A stretch of 64,000 bases of DNA from Mucilaginibacter terrenus (GCF_003432065.1 NZ_QWDE01000001.1:372001-436000); one strand, 5' to 3'. Shown: positions 38,983-48,181, numbered from the stretch's first letter. Notes: generated by a model not told the origin, from the letters alone. Made by a program: numbers and translations.

Positions 38983-40606
38983 GTTTGAGGGGGATGGTAA
39001 CTGTGAATTGGCTTCCTTTGTTTAACTCGCTTTTAACGCTGATGTGGCCGCCATGTGCTTCAACTATATACTTTACATAGCTTAGTCCTAATCCGGTGCC
39101 TTTAACGTTATGTACACTGCCTGACGGCACACGATGAAACTTATCAAATATTCGGTTCAGGTGGCCTGCGGGTATACCGCTGCCGTTGTCACGCACGGTA
39201 AAAACGGCGTAAGTATCTTCTTTTCTTAAACTGATGCTGATGATGACAGGCTCGGTGGAGTATTTAATTGCATTATCTATCAGATTGAACATCACATTCC
39301 TGAAATGCACCCGGTCGGCCGGTATCTCCTTTATGCTATCAACATTGGTGTAACTGATTTCTATTTGCTTGTCTGTTTTTTGCCTTTCTTCTTCAATCAG
39401 TTGCGTTATAAGCTCATCTACAGCGATAAACTCTTTATTTATGGTAACCTGTTTGTTTTCAAAGGCAGCCACGTTAAGCACTTTGCTTACGAGCTGATCC
39501 AGCCTTTGCAGTTCATTACGTGATGTTTGCAGATATCGTCGCGTCTTATCAGGATCGTTCAGGCCGTCAAACTTCTGCAAACCTTCAAGGGCAACGGTGA
39601 TGGTTGCGATGGGAGTTTTTAGTTCATGGGTCATGTTGTTAACAAAGTCATCTTTGAGTTGCGATAGTTTCCGTTGTTTAATAAGGGTACGGATAATGTA
39701 CCACAGGCAAATAATGGTGAAAACGATGATTATTCCGGAAGCGCCCAATGCCAGTATCATCTCTTTCAGCACGCCTACGTGTGCCCGGTCGAACACGGCC
39801 CTGACGAATAACTGTTCTTTGGTGGTATGCTGCAGGAACAAAAAGCCGTGGTATTTATAAATGAACTCGTCGGTCTCGCTGTAGCGTAGTTGTTTTAAAT
39901 GGTGCGGGTCAAACTCGTCGGCCGGAATGGGCTTATCAGAAAACTTTAGGCTAAAATCTGCATAGCGGTGCATTTTATGCAGCTCTTGGTCATAATAGTG
40001 ATAAAGTCTTATGCTATCTGCTTTGCGGTAGTTTGGCGGCATAGCAAAGGTGCCGCTTTGAATTATCTTGTTATGTACCATAACACTATCACGCGGTTCG
40101 TTGCTATGAGCCTTTAAAAAGGCCGTAAGTTCCCTGCTATGAGATGAGATGTCTTCAAAACTAAGCGACATATTTATCATATCTAATAACTGCGGTACAT
40201 AAAACGACATTTCGGTTACTACCTCAGGCACTGTTGCTTTATGCGCTATCTTTTTCCGATACCAGTCAAACGTCGGTAAAGTCGTTTGGAAGGGCTGGCT
40301 CATACTCATGTATTTATTAGCGATACTTATAGATAGTAAAGGGTGAATAGTGTCCTGGTTGCGAATAGTATCCAGCTTTATTTTGGTGCCCGGATCGGAA
40401 AGCCGCTTCACCAGTACCACCCGTATTGAATCGAAGTAGTCCTTTTTGCAGCTATCCAGCGCACGCAGCATGGCCACGTTAATGTCGCCATCGAACTTTT
40501 CTTTATTGAGTTTATAAGCGCTAAAGCTCCAGTAAGCTTGCAGCGCTATAATGCCGGTAAGTAATAAGGTTGTTAAGAACAGAACAAAGGTTAGTTTCTT
40601 TTTCAT
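38975..40606 (-). CDS. Membrane sensor histidine kinase
   Basis: A 543-residue kinase. MKKKLTFVLFLTTLLLTGII provides the first helix; a large periplasmic sensor (about 30-290) precedes a second helix near residue 300 (EMILALGASGIIIVFTIICL). The H-box VNNMTHELKTPIATITVALE carries the phosphoacceptor histidine. The ATP-binding domain has NLIDNAIKYS, FTVRDNGSGIP and KGTGLGLSYVKYI. The sensor domain matches no family I can name. It partners the OmpR-type regulator encoded directly downstream. ATG 40606 is chosen at the start of the signal-anchor helix. Confidence 0.92.
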   Translation of the reverse strand: MKKKLTFVLFLTTLLLTGIIALQAYWSFSAYKLNKEKFDGDINVAMLRALDSCKKDYFDSIRVVLVKRLSDPGTKIKLDTIRNQDTIHPLLSISIANKYMSMSQPFQTTLPTFDWYRKKIAHKATVPEVVTEMSFYVPQLLDMINMSLSFEDISSHSRELTAFLKAHSNEPRDSVMVHNKIIQSGTFAMPPNYRKADSIRLYHYYDQELHKMHRYADFSLKFSDKPIPADEFDPHHLKQLRYSETDEFIYKYHGFLFLQHTTKEQLFVRAVFDRAHVGVLKEMILALGASGIIIVFTIICLWYIIRTLIKQRKLSQLKDDFVNNMTHELKTPIATITVALEGLQKFDGLNDPDKTRRYLQTSRNELQRLDQLVSKVLNVAAFENKQVTINKEFIAVDELITQLIEEERQKTDKQIEISYTNVDSIKEIPADRVHFRNVMFNLIDNAIKYSTEPVIISISLRKEDTYAVFTVRDNGSGIPAGHLNRIFDKFHRVPSGSVHNVKGTGLGLSYVKYIVEAHGGHISVKSELNKGSQFTVTIPLKHG

Positions 40607-40769
40607 TTTATAGTTGCTTAAGGTAAAAGTAATTCTCTCAATAGCAACCATGCGTGTTCGTTAACATACGTTAACATTAAATAAGGAATGTTAATTATGT
40701 GGAAGACTTTTCGCAACCTTTTTGTACATTTATGCTATTAGGGTCTCTTTCTAAATAAAACAATTTTAT

Positions 40770-40788
40770 CTGCAAGCCTCGCTTGCAG
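40770..40788 (+). promoter_or_regulatory. Small hairpin upstream of an oxidoreductase gene
   Basis: CTGCAAGC (40770-40777), loop CTC, GCTTGCAG (40781-40788). It sits 4 nt upstream of a separate palindrome. Its role is unclear. Confidence 0.4.
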
Positions 40789-40792
40789 TACC

Positions 40793-40809
40793 TTGACCAA
40801 TTGGTCGAA
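40793..40809 (+). promoter_or_regulatory. TetR/HTH-type palindromic operator candidate
   Basis: TTGACCAATTGGTCGAA contains a perfect 12-bp palindrome GACCAATTGGTC (40795-40806). GACCA/TGGTC half-sites are typical of TetR-type repressors. It lies 37 nt before the ATG at 40846. No TetR gene is adjacent, so the regulator would be encoded elsewhere. Confidence 0.5.
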
Positions 40810-40845
40810 CAGATCTTCTATGTTTTATTTATGCAAAGAGCTATT

Positions 40846-41487
40846 ATGCAAAATACACCTATCGCCATCATCGGCGGAACCGGAAAAGCCGGTAAATACA
40901 TTGTTAAGCAATTACTGCAACATCAATATCAAATCAAATTCCTGCACCGTGATCCATCAAGCGTCCCGATAAACAATCCATTAATTGAATTTGTAACAGG
41001 CGATGCAAGAAACCCGAAAGCGATCGCAGAACTACTAAGTGGGTGCGGCGTAGTAATTAGTGCTGTAGGGCAGCCTGCGGGAGAGCCGCCTATATTCAGC
41101 CAGACTACACAAATCATTTTGGATGCCATGCAGGAACTCGGCGTTAGCAGGTATATTTCCCTCACTGGCTTAAACGTTGATACACCATTTGATACTAAAA
41201 GTGCAAAAACAAAATTTGGTACGGATTGGATGTACCAGAACTATCCGAAAACAACAGCCGACAAACAGGTGGAGTACGACGTGTTAAGTGCAAGAAATGT
41301 AGATTGGACCTTAATACGCTTACCAATGATCCAGCAAACAGATGAACTACCGGAGGTAATAACCAGTTTGGAAGACTGTCCAGGAGATTTCATTAGTGCG
41401 TCTTCACTCGGCAAATGGATCGTCGATCAACTCGGTAGCAGTTCGTTTAGCAAAAAAGCACCCTTTTTGGCAAACACCGGCTCATAA
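40846..41487 (+). CDS. NAD(P)H-binding atypical SDR
   Basis: A 213-residue NmrA/NAD(P)H-binding protein (PF13460). MQNTPIAIIGGTGKAGKYIV carries the glycine-rich dinucleotide motif. CGVVISAVGQPAGEPPIF and LGVSRYISLTGLNVDTPFD follow, then VDWTLIRLPMI. No YxxxK active site is obvious. Probably a quinone or flavin reductase-like or regulatory protein. I choose ATG 40846; an alternative ATG at 40831 is in frame. A palindromic site at 40793-40809 suggests dedicated repression. Confidence 0.85.
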   Translation: MQNTPIAIIGGTGKAGKYIVKQLLQHQYQIKFLHRDPSSVPINNPLIEFVTGDARNPKAIAELLSGCGVVISAVGQPAGEPPIFSQTTQIILDAMQELGVSRYISLTGLNVDTPFDTKSAKTKFGTDWMYQNYPKTTADKQVEYDVLSARNVDWTLIRLPMIQQTDELPEVITSLEDCPGDFISASSLGKWIVDQLGSSSFSKKAPFLANTGS

Positions 41488-41534
41488 TAACAAAAAAGGT
41501 TGGAGCATTGAGCTCCAACCTTTTTTGTTATTAT
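41484..41534. terminator. Bidirectional terminator with perfect 23-bp stem
   Basis: Arms 41484-41506 and 41512-41534 are perfectly complementary, with AAAAAAGGTTGGAGC on the left and an ATTGA loop. It overlaps the stop region of the SDR gene and serves the convergent gdhA gene as well. Confidence 0.93.
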
Positions 41535-41549
41535 GTCGTAACAACGCGA

Positions 41550-42986
41550 TCACGGCCAAACACCAAGGTTCATGTATGATACCGCTATTTTGTTGATAGC
41601 GCCTACCATGGCTGCGTTACGCAGGGTCTCTACCTTAGGGTTATTTTTGTATATCTCGCGGATCTCGTGGTAAGAACGGATCATGGTATCTTCTAAACCC
41701 GAATTTACCAGTTCCAGTTCCGACGCACCTTTAATAATAGTAGATCGCTGGATAGGGGTAAGGGCAACACCAGTGATACCTTCCACCATGTTAACTAGGT
41801 TGAGGTTCGAGTTCTCTTCAAAACGACGGTTAATACGGCCAAACGCAACATGCGAAAGGTTTTTTAACCACTCGAAATAAGAAACGGTAACACCACCAGC
41901 GTTGGCATACATATCCGGGATGATCATGCCACCGTTTTGGTAAAATATAGCTTCTGCCTCAGGTGAGGTTGGCCCGTTAGCACCTTCAGCAATAATTTTT
42001 GCTTTGATGTTACGGATGTTCTCAACAGTTATCTGGTTTTCCAGAGCGGCAGGTACTAATATATCGCAAGGCTGTTCCAGGCCGTCCATGGTATTTTTAA
42101 ATTCCTGTTTAGCGCCTGCATATCCTAAAACAGAGCCGGTAGCCTTACGGTGCTGGAACAATGCTTCAACATCCAGTCCGTCTTCGTTGTATACAGCGCC
42201 CTCAAACTCACAAATACCGACTATAAGCGCGCCAAATTCTGAAAGGAACTTAGCCGAGTAGTAGCCTACATTACCAAGTCCCTGTACGATAACTTTCTTT
42301 CCACTAAGGCCACTGGTCAGGCCTATTTTCTGCATGTCTTCGGCTACGCCAACACATTCGCGTACGGCAATTGCCACACCACGGCCGGTAGCTTCGCGAC
42401 GGCCTGCAATACCGTGCAACGCAATTGGCTTGCCTGTTACAGCGCCAAGCGCGTCCAGTTGGCCTGGATTCATTGTTGCGTAAGTATCGGCAATCCAGCT
42501 CATTTCACGCTCGCCCGAACCATAATCAGGTGCAGGTACGTCTATGCTGGGGCCAATAAAGTTTTTCTTGATCAACTCTACGGTGTAACGGCGGGTGATA
42601 TTCTCCAACTCGCCAACGGTATAGTTCTTAGGGTTTATTTTAATGCCGCCTTTAGCTCCGCCGAACGGTACGTTAACAATAGCACACTTGTAGGTCATGA
42701 GCGCGGCAAGGGCCATTACTTCATCCTCGTTAACCATTTCGCTATAACGGATACCGCCCTTGGTTGGCGACTGGTGGTGAGAGTGCTCTACACGCCAGGC
42801 GTCTATCACTTCAAAACCATTGCCTTTACGTATAGGGAAACGGAAACGGTAAACACTGTTGCATGATTTGATCTGATCGAGCAAACCGGCATCGTGCTTG
42901 GTAAATTGTGCTGCATGATCAAAGTTTTTACACACATCACCAAAGAAGTGTGTATCCTGATTTGCAGTAGGATTGTTAATGTTCAT
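41550..42986 (-). CDS. gdhA: Glutamate dehydrogenase (Glu/Leu/Phe/Val family)
   Basis: A 478-residue enzyme that reversibly aminates 2-oxoglutarate. The substrate-binding [20 protein letters not shown] and [19 protein letters not shown] are intact, including the catalytic-type lysines. [20 protein letters not shown] and the NAD-binding [19 protein letters not shown] complete the family picture. The closing region has [14 protein letters not shown] and [15 protein letters not shown]. The cofactor is probably NAD; the glycine-rich turn GxGNVG with a following D/E cannot be fully resolved by eye. Single gene with bidirectional terminator downstream. No canonical -7 element is near its ATG. Confidence 0.95.
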   Translation of the reverse strand: MNINNPTANQDTHFFGDVCKNFDHAAQFTKHDAGLLDQIKSCNSVYRFRFPIRKGNGFEVIDAWRVEHSHHQSPTKGGIRYSEMVNEDEVMALAALMTYKCAIVNVPFGGAKGGIKINPKNYTVGELENITRRYTVELIKKNFIGPSIDVPAPDYGSGEREMSWIADTYATMNPGQLDALGAVTGKPIALHGIAGRREATGRGVAIAVRECVGVAEDMQKIGLTSGLSGKKVIVQGLGNVGYYSAKFLSEFGALIVGICEFEGAVYNEDGLDVEALFQHRKATGSVLGYAGAKQEFKNTMDGLEQPCDILVPAALENQITVENIRNIKAKIIAEGANGPTSPEAEAIFYQNGGMIIPDMYANAGGVTVSYFEWLKNLSHVAFGRINRRFEENSNLNLVNMVEGITGVALTPIQRSTIIKGASELELVNSGLEDTMIRSYHEIREIYKNNPKVETLRNAAMVGAINKIAVSYMNLGVWP

Positions 42987-43138
42987 AATTTAGTATTGGG
43001 TAAATAATTATATCCTCAAAAAAGTGCTCAAAGTTGATGCTTTTTTTGCCAATAATGCAAATTTTAAGGAGTAGAAATCTGTTTAAAGTGTAAAGTTGAA
43101 CAAGTACGTGGTTTAAACAGATAATAAGCGGTATTGGT

Positions 43139-43348
43139 TTAATCTTCCTTCTCTATTTTTGTCAGGCGGCGGTCAATGCTGAACAGGTAAATGGCCAGCC
43201 CTACAAACACAATAGCTATGGTGGTTACCACAACATATATTTTACCCGAGCCGCGCAGCACATCGGCCATCTCAACATTGTGTGCGACCTGGGCGTAAAC
43301 GCCGCTAAAGCAAAGCAGCATAATGGCTAAAACAACAAGCTTCTTCAT
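43139..43348 (-). CDS. CcmD family protein
   Basis: A 69-residue inner-membrane protein. MKKLVVLAIMLLCFSGVYAQ is a signal-like N-terminal helix. SGKIYVVVTTIAIVFVGLAIYLFSIDRRL is a second helix with the basic C-terminal end seen in CcmD, the small accessory of heme exporter CcmABC. Located 1 nt downstream of the ccmC-like gene, so the pair is translated together. Confidence 0.82.
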   Translation of the reverse strand: MKKLVVLAIMLLCFSGVYAQVAHNVEMADVLRGSGKIYVVVTTIAIVFVGLAIYLFSIDRRLTKIEKED

Positions 43349-43349
43349 G

Positions 43350-44027
43350 TTAATCTATAGTGTTCTTTTTGTATTCTATTAAACGGATGCGGTAACGTAT
43401 AGTTGCTATCCACAAACTAAGCAGGCTCCAGCCAATAAAAGCCGGATAAAGTACAACGCGCATCTGGCTGTCCAGGTCATACTTGTTAAAGCCGGGGTTG
43501 CCTCCGCTGCCGCCAGGGTGCAGCGAGTCGGTCATGCGTGGCAGCACAAACAACAACACAATCATGATAGGGAAGGCGAAGATGTTGTAAATGGCTGATA
43601 TCTTAGCGCGCTTTTGCTCCTCATCTATAGAGTTGCGCAGCACCAGGTACGCACAGTATAGTAAAAACGCAATGGCAGCGCTGTTTTGCTTAGGGTCGTT
43701 GCTCCAGAACTCGCCCCAGGTATACTTTGCCCAAAGCATGCCGGTAAGCAGGCCCAGCCCGTAAAAGATCATTCCGGTATTAACACATTCTACAGCAGCA
43801 AGATCATGCTCTTCTTTCCCGGTTCGCAGGTAAAGTATGCTAAAGAATACCGATATAACAAATACCGTTAGCATAGCCATCCACATAGGTACGTGGAAGT
43901 AAAGGTTACGAATAGTCTCGTGCAAAATGTCCAGCCGCGGCACTCTGAGTAGCAGGCCGGCAATCAGCGTATAAAATACCAGCACAACAGCCAGTACTTT
44001 CCACCAGGTTTGGTAAATAAACTTCAT
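43350..44027 (-). CDS. ccmC: Heme exporter / cytochrome c assembly protein CcmC
   Basis: A 225-residue membrane protein with six helices. The tryptophan-rich signature, spread here over WAKYTWGEFWSNDPKQNSAA, is the WWD heme-handling motif of CcmC/CcsA proteins. LRNLYFHVPMWMAMLTVFVI contributes an external histidine. It handles heme for periplasmic c-type cytochrome assembly together with CcmD encoded next. A c-type cytochrome is encoded at 49.1 kb. ATG 44027 is chosen because the first helix (WWKVLAVVLVFYTLIAGLLL) starts there. ccmA and ccmB are not adjacent. Confidence 0.88.
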   Translation of the reverse strand: MKFIYQTWWKVLAVVLVFYTLIAGLLLRVPRLDILHETIRNLYFHVPMWMAMLTVFVISVFFSILYLRTGKEEHDLAAVECVNTGMIFYGLGLLTGMLWAKYTWGEFWSNDPKQNSAAIAFLLYCAYLVLRNSIDEEQKRAKISAIYNIFAFPIMIVLLFVLPRMTDSLHPGGSGGNPGFNKYDLDSQMRVVLYPAFIGWSLLSLWIATIRYRIRLIEYKKNTID

Positions 44028-44173
44028 GTTACAGTGCGGCAAAGGTAGTAATAACTTTATTGTTGGCAGGCAGCAATGCAATTATTGCTATAGTTGTACC
44101 AGCGCATTTTCTATGTTGTGATTATTACCCTTTTTTGCAAGAAAGCTTAATATGTTTGCAGTTGAACCGCCAC

Positions 44174-45652
44174 TTAATTTCTCCTGTTTTTTACCCAGTT
44201 AGATACCGGCGCCACAGCCGTTTGGCTGATGTTAGCGACGGGTGCCTGCATTAGCTTATCCATTATCAATGCGGCAATCAGCGCTTCCTCTTCGTTGTCA
44301 TTCTGCAGCAGTTCGGGAGTAAAATGCTTTTCTACAAAATGTGTGTCGAAATTCCCGCTGGTGAAAGCCTCATGCTGCATTACAAATTTGCCAAAAGCAA
44401 GAGTAGTAGGTATGCCGGTGATGCGATATTCGTCAATAGCGCGGACCATACGGGTAATAGCTTCTTCGCGGTCTTTCCCGTAAGTGATCAGCTTTGCAAT
44501 CATCGGGTCATAGTAAATAGGTATTTCCATGCCCTGCTCATAGCAGTCGTCTACGCGTACGCCCGGGCCCTTTGGTGTTTCATATACCTGTAGTGTGCCC
44601 GTGCCCGGCAAAAAGTTATTGCCCGGGTCTTCGGCGTAAACACGCAGTTCCATGGCATGGCCGCTTATCTTAAGGTCCTCCTGGGTAAAGCTTAACGCTT
44701 CGCCGCGCGCCACGTTTATTTGTTCCTTTACCAGGTCAATGCCGGTTATGAGCTCGGTAACTGGGTGCTCTACCTGCAGGCGTGTGTTCATCTCCAGGAA
44801 ATAAAAATTAAGCTGTTCATCCATAATAAACTCCACAGTACCGGCACCAGTATAGTTTACCGATCGCGCGACATTTACGGCGCACCTGCCCATTTCTTCG
44901 CGAATGGCAGGGGTGAGGATGGCCGAGGGCGCTTCCTCCACCACCTTTTGATGACGGCGCTGCACGGAGCAATCCCGCTCAAAAAGGTAAACGATATTGC
45001 CATGAGTGTCGCCCATTACCTGTATCTCTATATGTCGCGGGGAGGAAACATACCGTTCTATAAATACCGATCCGTCACCAAAGGCCGAAGTAGCTTCGGA
45101 CACGGCAAGGTTCATCTGCTCTTCAAAAACATCTGCATTGTTCACTATGCGCATGCCCTTGCCACCGCCGCCCGCCGCTGCTTTAATTAATATAGGAAAG
45201 CCAACTTCTGTTGCGCGCTGTTTGGCTTCAGCAATATCGGTTATGGCCTCTTCGGTACCGGGCACCATTGGTATGTTATACTTTAAGGCTGCTGCTTTGG
45301 CAGAGAGCTTATTACCCATTACTTCCATCGCTTCAGGAGAAGGGCCTATCAACGTTAATCCTGCTTCTCTTACGGCGCGTGCAAATGCAGCGTTCTCGCT
45401 TAAAAAACCGTAGCCAGGGTGTATAGCTTCTGCGCCGGTGACTTTACAGGCATCAATTATTTTCTCGCCAACAAGGTAAGATTGGTTGGATGGCGCTTCG
45501 CCAATGTAAACCGCTTCGTCTGCATAGCGTACATGTAGGGCATTTCGGTCGGCAGCTGAGTATACCGCAACCGTTTTGATACCCATTTCGCGCGCAGAGC
45601 GCATTACCCTAAGGGCTATCTCACCGCGATTAGCAACCAGAATTTTTTGCAT
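44174..45652 (-). CDS. accC: Acetyl-CoA carboxylase biotin carboxylase subunit
   Basis: A 492-residue ATP-grasp enzyme that carboxylates biotin on the carrier protein. MQKILVANRGEIALRVMRSA opens the fold. KAAAGGGGKGMRIVNNAD is the ATP-grasp glycine loop. EMNTRLQVEHPVTELITGID is the catalytic segment, and FLPGTGTLQVYETPKG belongs to the C-terminal domain. It is about 40 residues longer than E. coli AccC, with a C-terminal extension ending SNWVKNRRN. accB is not adjacent, so the operon organisation is unlike E. coli. A -7 element only 5 nt from ATG suggests a leaderless mRNA. Confidence 0.94.
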   Translation of the reverse strand: MQKILVANRGEIALRVMRSAREMGIKTVAVYSAADRNALHVRYADEAVYIGEAPSNQSYLVGEKIIDACKVTGAEAIHPGYGFLSENAAFARAVREAGLTLIGPSPEAMEVMGNKLSAKAAALKYNIPMVPGTEEAITDIAEAKQRATEVGFPILIKAAAGGGGKGMRIVNNADVFEEQMNLAVSEATSAFGDGSVFIERYVSSPRHIEIQVMGDTHGNIVYLFERDCSVQRRHQKVVEEAPSAILTPAIREEMGRCAVNVARSVNYTGAGTVEFIMDEQLNFYFLEMNTRLQVEHPVTELITGIDLVKEQINVARGEALSFTQEDLKISGHAMELRVYAEDPGNNFLPGTGTLQVYETPKGPGVRVDDCYEQGMEIPIYYDPMIAKLITYGKDREEAITRMVRAIDEYRITGIPTTLAFGKFVMQHEAFTSGNFDTHFVEKHFTPELLQNDNEEEALIAALIMDKLMQAPVANISQTAVAPVSNWVKNRRN

Positions 45653-45657
45653 AGAAA

Positions 45658-45688
45658 CAAATGTAATTATTCTGGCGAAAGGGCAAAA
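45658..45688 (-). promoter_or_regulatory. Canonical promoter 5 nt before accC ATG
   Basis: On the minus strand, a TTTTG -33 element and TACATTTG (45665-45658, perfect TAnnTTTG) are separated by 18 nt, followed by TTTCT and then ATG. Both promoter elements are present, so this is the best-supported leaderless case in the window. Confidence 0.7.
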
Positions 45689-45756
45689 TTATATGAAGAC
45701 GTAATTATATGATTTTCGTAACAGGTGTGAAAACATCAAAGAAAAAGCAGCGATCA

Positions 45757-46236
45757 CTATCCTACCAGGCTTTCGGTCTCAATCTTCTTTTGTAATTCCA
45801 GTATAGCTCCAATAAGTGCTTCGGGACGGGGCGGACAACCTTGTACATAAACATCTACAGGTATCACGCGGTCTACGCCTTTTACCACGTGGTAACCGTG
45901 TTGCCAATACGGGCCGCCGCAGTTAGAACATGACCCCATAGAGATAACGTATTTGGGGTCGGGCATTTGCTCGTACAAGCGTTTGATGCGTTCGGCCATT
46001 TTGAAGGTGACCGTACCCGATATAATGATCACATCCGATTGGCGCGCAGAAGGGCGGGGGAACACGCCAAAGCGGTCCAGGTCATAGGTAGAAGCCATAC
46101 TGCCCATCATTTCTATAGCGCAGCAGGCAATGCCAAAGCTAAGCGGCCACAGCGATGAGAGCCTTGCCCAGTTAAGCAGGTCGTTCATTTTGGTGACCAC
46201 AATGCCACCGCTTTCATTAGTCAGATTAGGCGTCAT
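45757..46236 (-). CDS. nuoB: NADH-quinone oxidoreductase subunit B
   Basis: A 159-residue complex I subunit holding cluster N2. The cysteines of the N2 ligands are visible in [28 protein letters not shown] and [16 protein letters not shown]. The start is ATG 46236, overlapping the nuoA 3' end by 11 nt. This pair is isolated from other nuo genes in the window; nuoCD is at 19.0-20.8 kb. The protein should sit at the junction of peripheral arm and membrane arm. Confidence 0.94.
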   Translation of the reverse strand: MTPNLTNESGGIVVTKMNDLLNWARLSSLWPLSFGIACCAIEMMGSMASTYDLDRFGVFPRPSARQSDVIIISGTVTFKMAERIKRLYEQMPDPKYVISMGSCSNCGGPYWQHGYHVVKGVDRVIPVDVYVQGCPPRPEALIGAILELQKKIETESLVG

Positions 46237-46849
46237 TACCGGGTTTTTTAAAGTTGGGTTTAAACATTGGTTTGCGCGCAGGCGCATCTCCTGTAGCTGC
46301 AGCAGTAGGCTTATCAACAACCGTAGCAACCACAGGTTCTGCAATATTCGCAGCAAATGTGCGGAGCTTGTAGCTGCTTTGCTCCAGGTTAAGTTTTTCG
46401 TATAAAGATACGGGTACGTTGGTGTCGGTTCTTGGGATGGCCTGGGTTGGTTTAATCCAGTCGAGGTCGCCTTTCACCCAAACATAGGCAAGGCCAAGTA
46501 TCAGTATACCCAAAAATACAAACATCTCTATAAGGGATACCCATCCCCAGCGTGAATCGGCTGCAATAATTTGCTTATCAGCAAAAACTGTAGCCCACGG
46601 GAAAACGAACACCATCTCCACATCAAACAACAGGAACACCAGGGCCACTACATAAAAGCGGGAGTTGAAGGGTATCCATGCGTCGCCAACGGGGTCTTCA
46701 CCACATTCGTAGGAGGTAAGTTTTTCGGTGTTAGGGTTGCGGGGAGCCAAAAGGCGGTTCACAAAAAACAGCAGGCCTATGAAAATAGCGCCCGTAATTA
46801 AAAAGATCAAAGTCTTTCCAAATTCTGATATTTGCGAAACATCATTCAT
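46226..46849 (-). CDS. nuoA: NADH-quinone oxidoreductase subunit A with C-terminal extension
   Basis: A 207-residue protein. Residues 1-~125 are a normal NuoA with three helices and the conserved loop [21 protein letters not shown], plus [15 protein letters not shown]. Residues ~126-207 are an extra proline/alanine/lysine-rich tail ([20 protein letters not shown]) not found in typical 115-147-residue NuoA. The ATG at 46849 shares bases with the divergent flavoprotein start codon at 46848, and a -7 element for nuoA lies within the flavoprotein ORF. It is translationally coupled to nuoB. Confidence 0.92.
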   Translation of the reverse strand: MNDVSQISEFGKTLIFLITGAIFIGLLFFVNRLLAPRNPNTEKLTSYECGEDPVGDAWIPFNSRFYVVALVFLLFDVEMVFVFPWATVFADKQIIAADSRWGWVSLIEMFVFLGILILGLAYVWVKGDLDWIKPTQAIPRTDTNVPVSLYEKLNLEQSSYKLRTFAANIAEPVVATVVDKPTAAATGDAPARKPMFKPNFKKPGNDA

Positions 46850-48062
46850 GACGGCAAATTTAACAAAACAAACCCACTTTGATGCGATAATTATAGGCGC
46901 CGGTGCGTGCGGACTCATGTGCGCAGTGCAAGCGGGCTTTTTAGGCAAAAGTGTATTAATACTCGAAAAGAACGATCGTGCAGGTGCCAAGATCCTTATA
47001 AGCGGGGGCGGGCGCTGCAACTATACTAACCTGCATACCTCTTATAAACAGTTCCTTTCTCAAAACGAACATTTTTGCCGGTCGGCATTGGCACAATGGA
47101 CCGTAGAAGACTCTATAAGTTTCTTTGAGGCGTACGGGATTGAAGGTAAGGAGAAAACACTAGGACAACTGTTCCCGGTAAGTGATAAGGCCAGGGATGT
47201 TGTAAATGTATTTACATCCCTTTGCACCGATTTTGGCCAGGAGATATGGTACAATACAGAGGTAGTCAAACTGGAGCAGCAGGATGGAGGCTTTAGCATT
47301 AGCTATAAACAATACGATACCGAGGAGAATATTTTTGCGGCCAAAGTGGTAGTTGCGTCGGGCGGCTTACCTATACAGAAACTGGGCGCTACGGATCTGG
47401 GCATGCGTATTGCGCGTAGTTTCGGGATGAAAGTTACTGCCACTTCACCCGCACTGGTACCGCTTACCATTACCGGTAAAGACCAGCCCTGGTACGAGAA
47501 ACTTTCTGGCAATAGCATTTTTAGCCGTGTATGGAACGACCGCGCCAGCTTTGAGGAAAATATACTTTTTACCCACTGGGGATTAAGTGGGCCTGCAATA
47601 CTGCAGATATCCTCTTACTGGAAACCCGGCGAACACATCTTTATAGACCTGCTGCCCGGCCAGAACATTGCAGACCTGATTGCTGCGGAACGTGTACAGA
47701 ATGGTAAAAAAATGCTGCTGGCGTACCTTTCAGGGTTGTTTACGCGCAAATTTGCCGAAGCACTCAGCGATTACCTGCCCGCAGAGAAGAACCTGGCTTC
47801 CCTCACCAACGCCGAACTGGATGCTCTAGAAATGTTGATACATGAGTTTAAGGTAAAACCGGCCGGCACCAAAGGTTACGACAAAGCCGAAGTAATGACC
47901 GGCGGCGTAGATACCAACGAGCTATCCTCCAAAACCCTCGAAAGTAAGAAAGTACAGGGCTTATTCTTTGGTGGTGAGTGTGTTGATGTTACTGGCTGGC
48001 TGGGTGGTTATAACTTCCAGTGGGCTTGGGCCAGCGGCTTTGTTATAGCGCAGAATTTGTAA
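46848..48062 (+). CDS. BaiN/HI0933-like flavoprotein
   Basis: A 404-residue FAD-dependent protein of the HI0933/BaiN family ('aminoacetone oxidase family FAD-binding enzyme'). FDAIIIGAGACGLMCAVQAG is the FAD Rossmann motif. GAKILISGGGRCNYTN is the family's hallmark. LPIQKLGATDLGMRIARSFG and VMTGGVDTNELSSKTLESKK follow, with GLFFGGECVDVTGWLGGYNF near the C-terminus. Substrate is unknown. The ATG at 46848 overlaps the divergent nuoA ATG in the sequence CATG, so each promoter lies inside the other gene. Confidence 0.92.
   Translation: MTANLTKQTHFDAIIIGAGACGLMCAVQAGFLGKSVLILEKNDRAGAKILISGGGRCNYTNLHTSYKQFLSQNEHFCRSALAQWTVEDSISFFEAYGIEGKEKTLGQLFPVSDKARDVVNVFTSLCTDFGQEIWYNTEVVKLEQQDGGFSISYKQYDTEENIFAAKVVVASGGLPIQKLGATDLGMRIARSFGMKVTATSPALVPLTITGKDQPWYEKLSGNSIFSRVWNDRASFEENILFTHWGLSGPAILQISSYWKPGEHIFIDLLPGQNIADLIAAERVQNGKKMLLAYLSGLFTRKFAEALSDYLPAEKNLASLTNAELDALEMLIHEFKVKPAGTKGYDKAEVMTGGVDTNELSSKTLESKKVQGLFFGGECVDVTGWLGGYNFQWAWASGFVIAQNL
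46855..46862 (-). promoter_or_regulatory. -7 element of nuoA inside the divergent flavoprotein ORF
   Basis: Minus strand TAAATTTG (perfect TAnnTTTG), 5 nt (CCGTC), then ATG. It overlaps codons 3-5 of the flavoprotein gene. Confidence 0.5.
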
Positions 48063-48122
48063 GCGTTACTAGTAACCATTTTGTCAATCAGGCAGTAGAT
48101 ATCTGAAATATAGTAGCTCTGA

Positions 48123-48153
48123 TTTGCTGTACATTTATAAAATGTTAGATTTG
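48123..48153 (+). promoter_or_regulatory. Canonical Bacteroidota promoter
   Basis: TTTG (48123-48126), 19 nt, TAGATTTG (48146-48153), with a 28-nt leader to the ATG at 48182. It is the best-matching promoter in the window with a normal leader. Confidence 0.72.
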
Positions 48154-48181
48154 AGTCACCAGATCTTAAACTATCAATATT

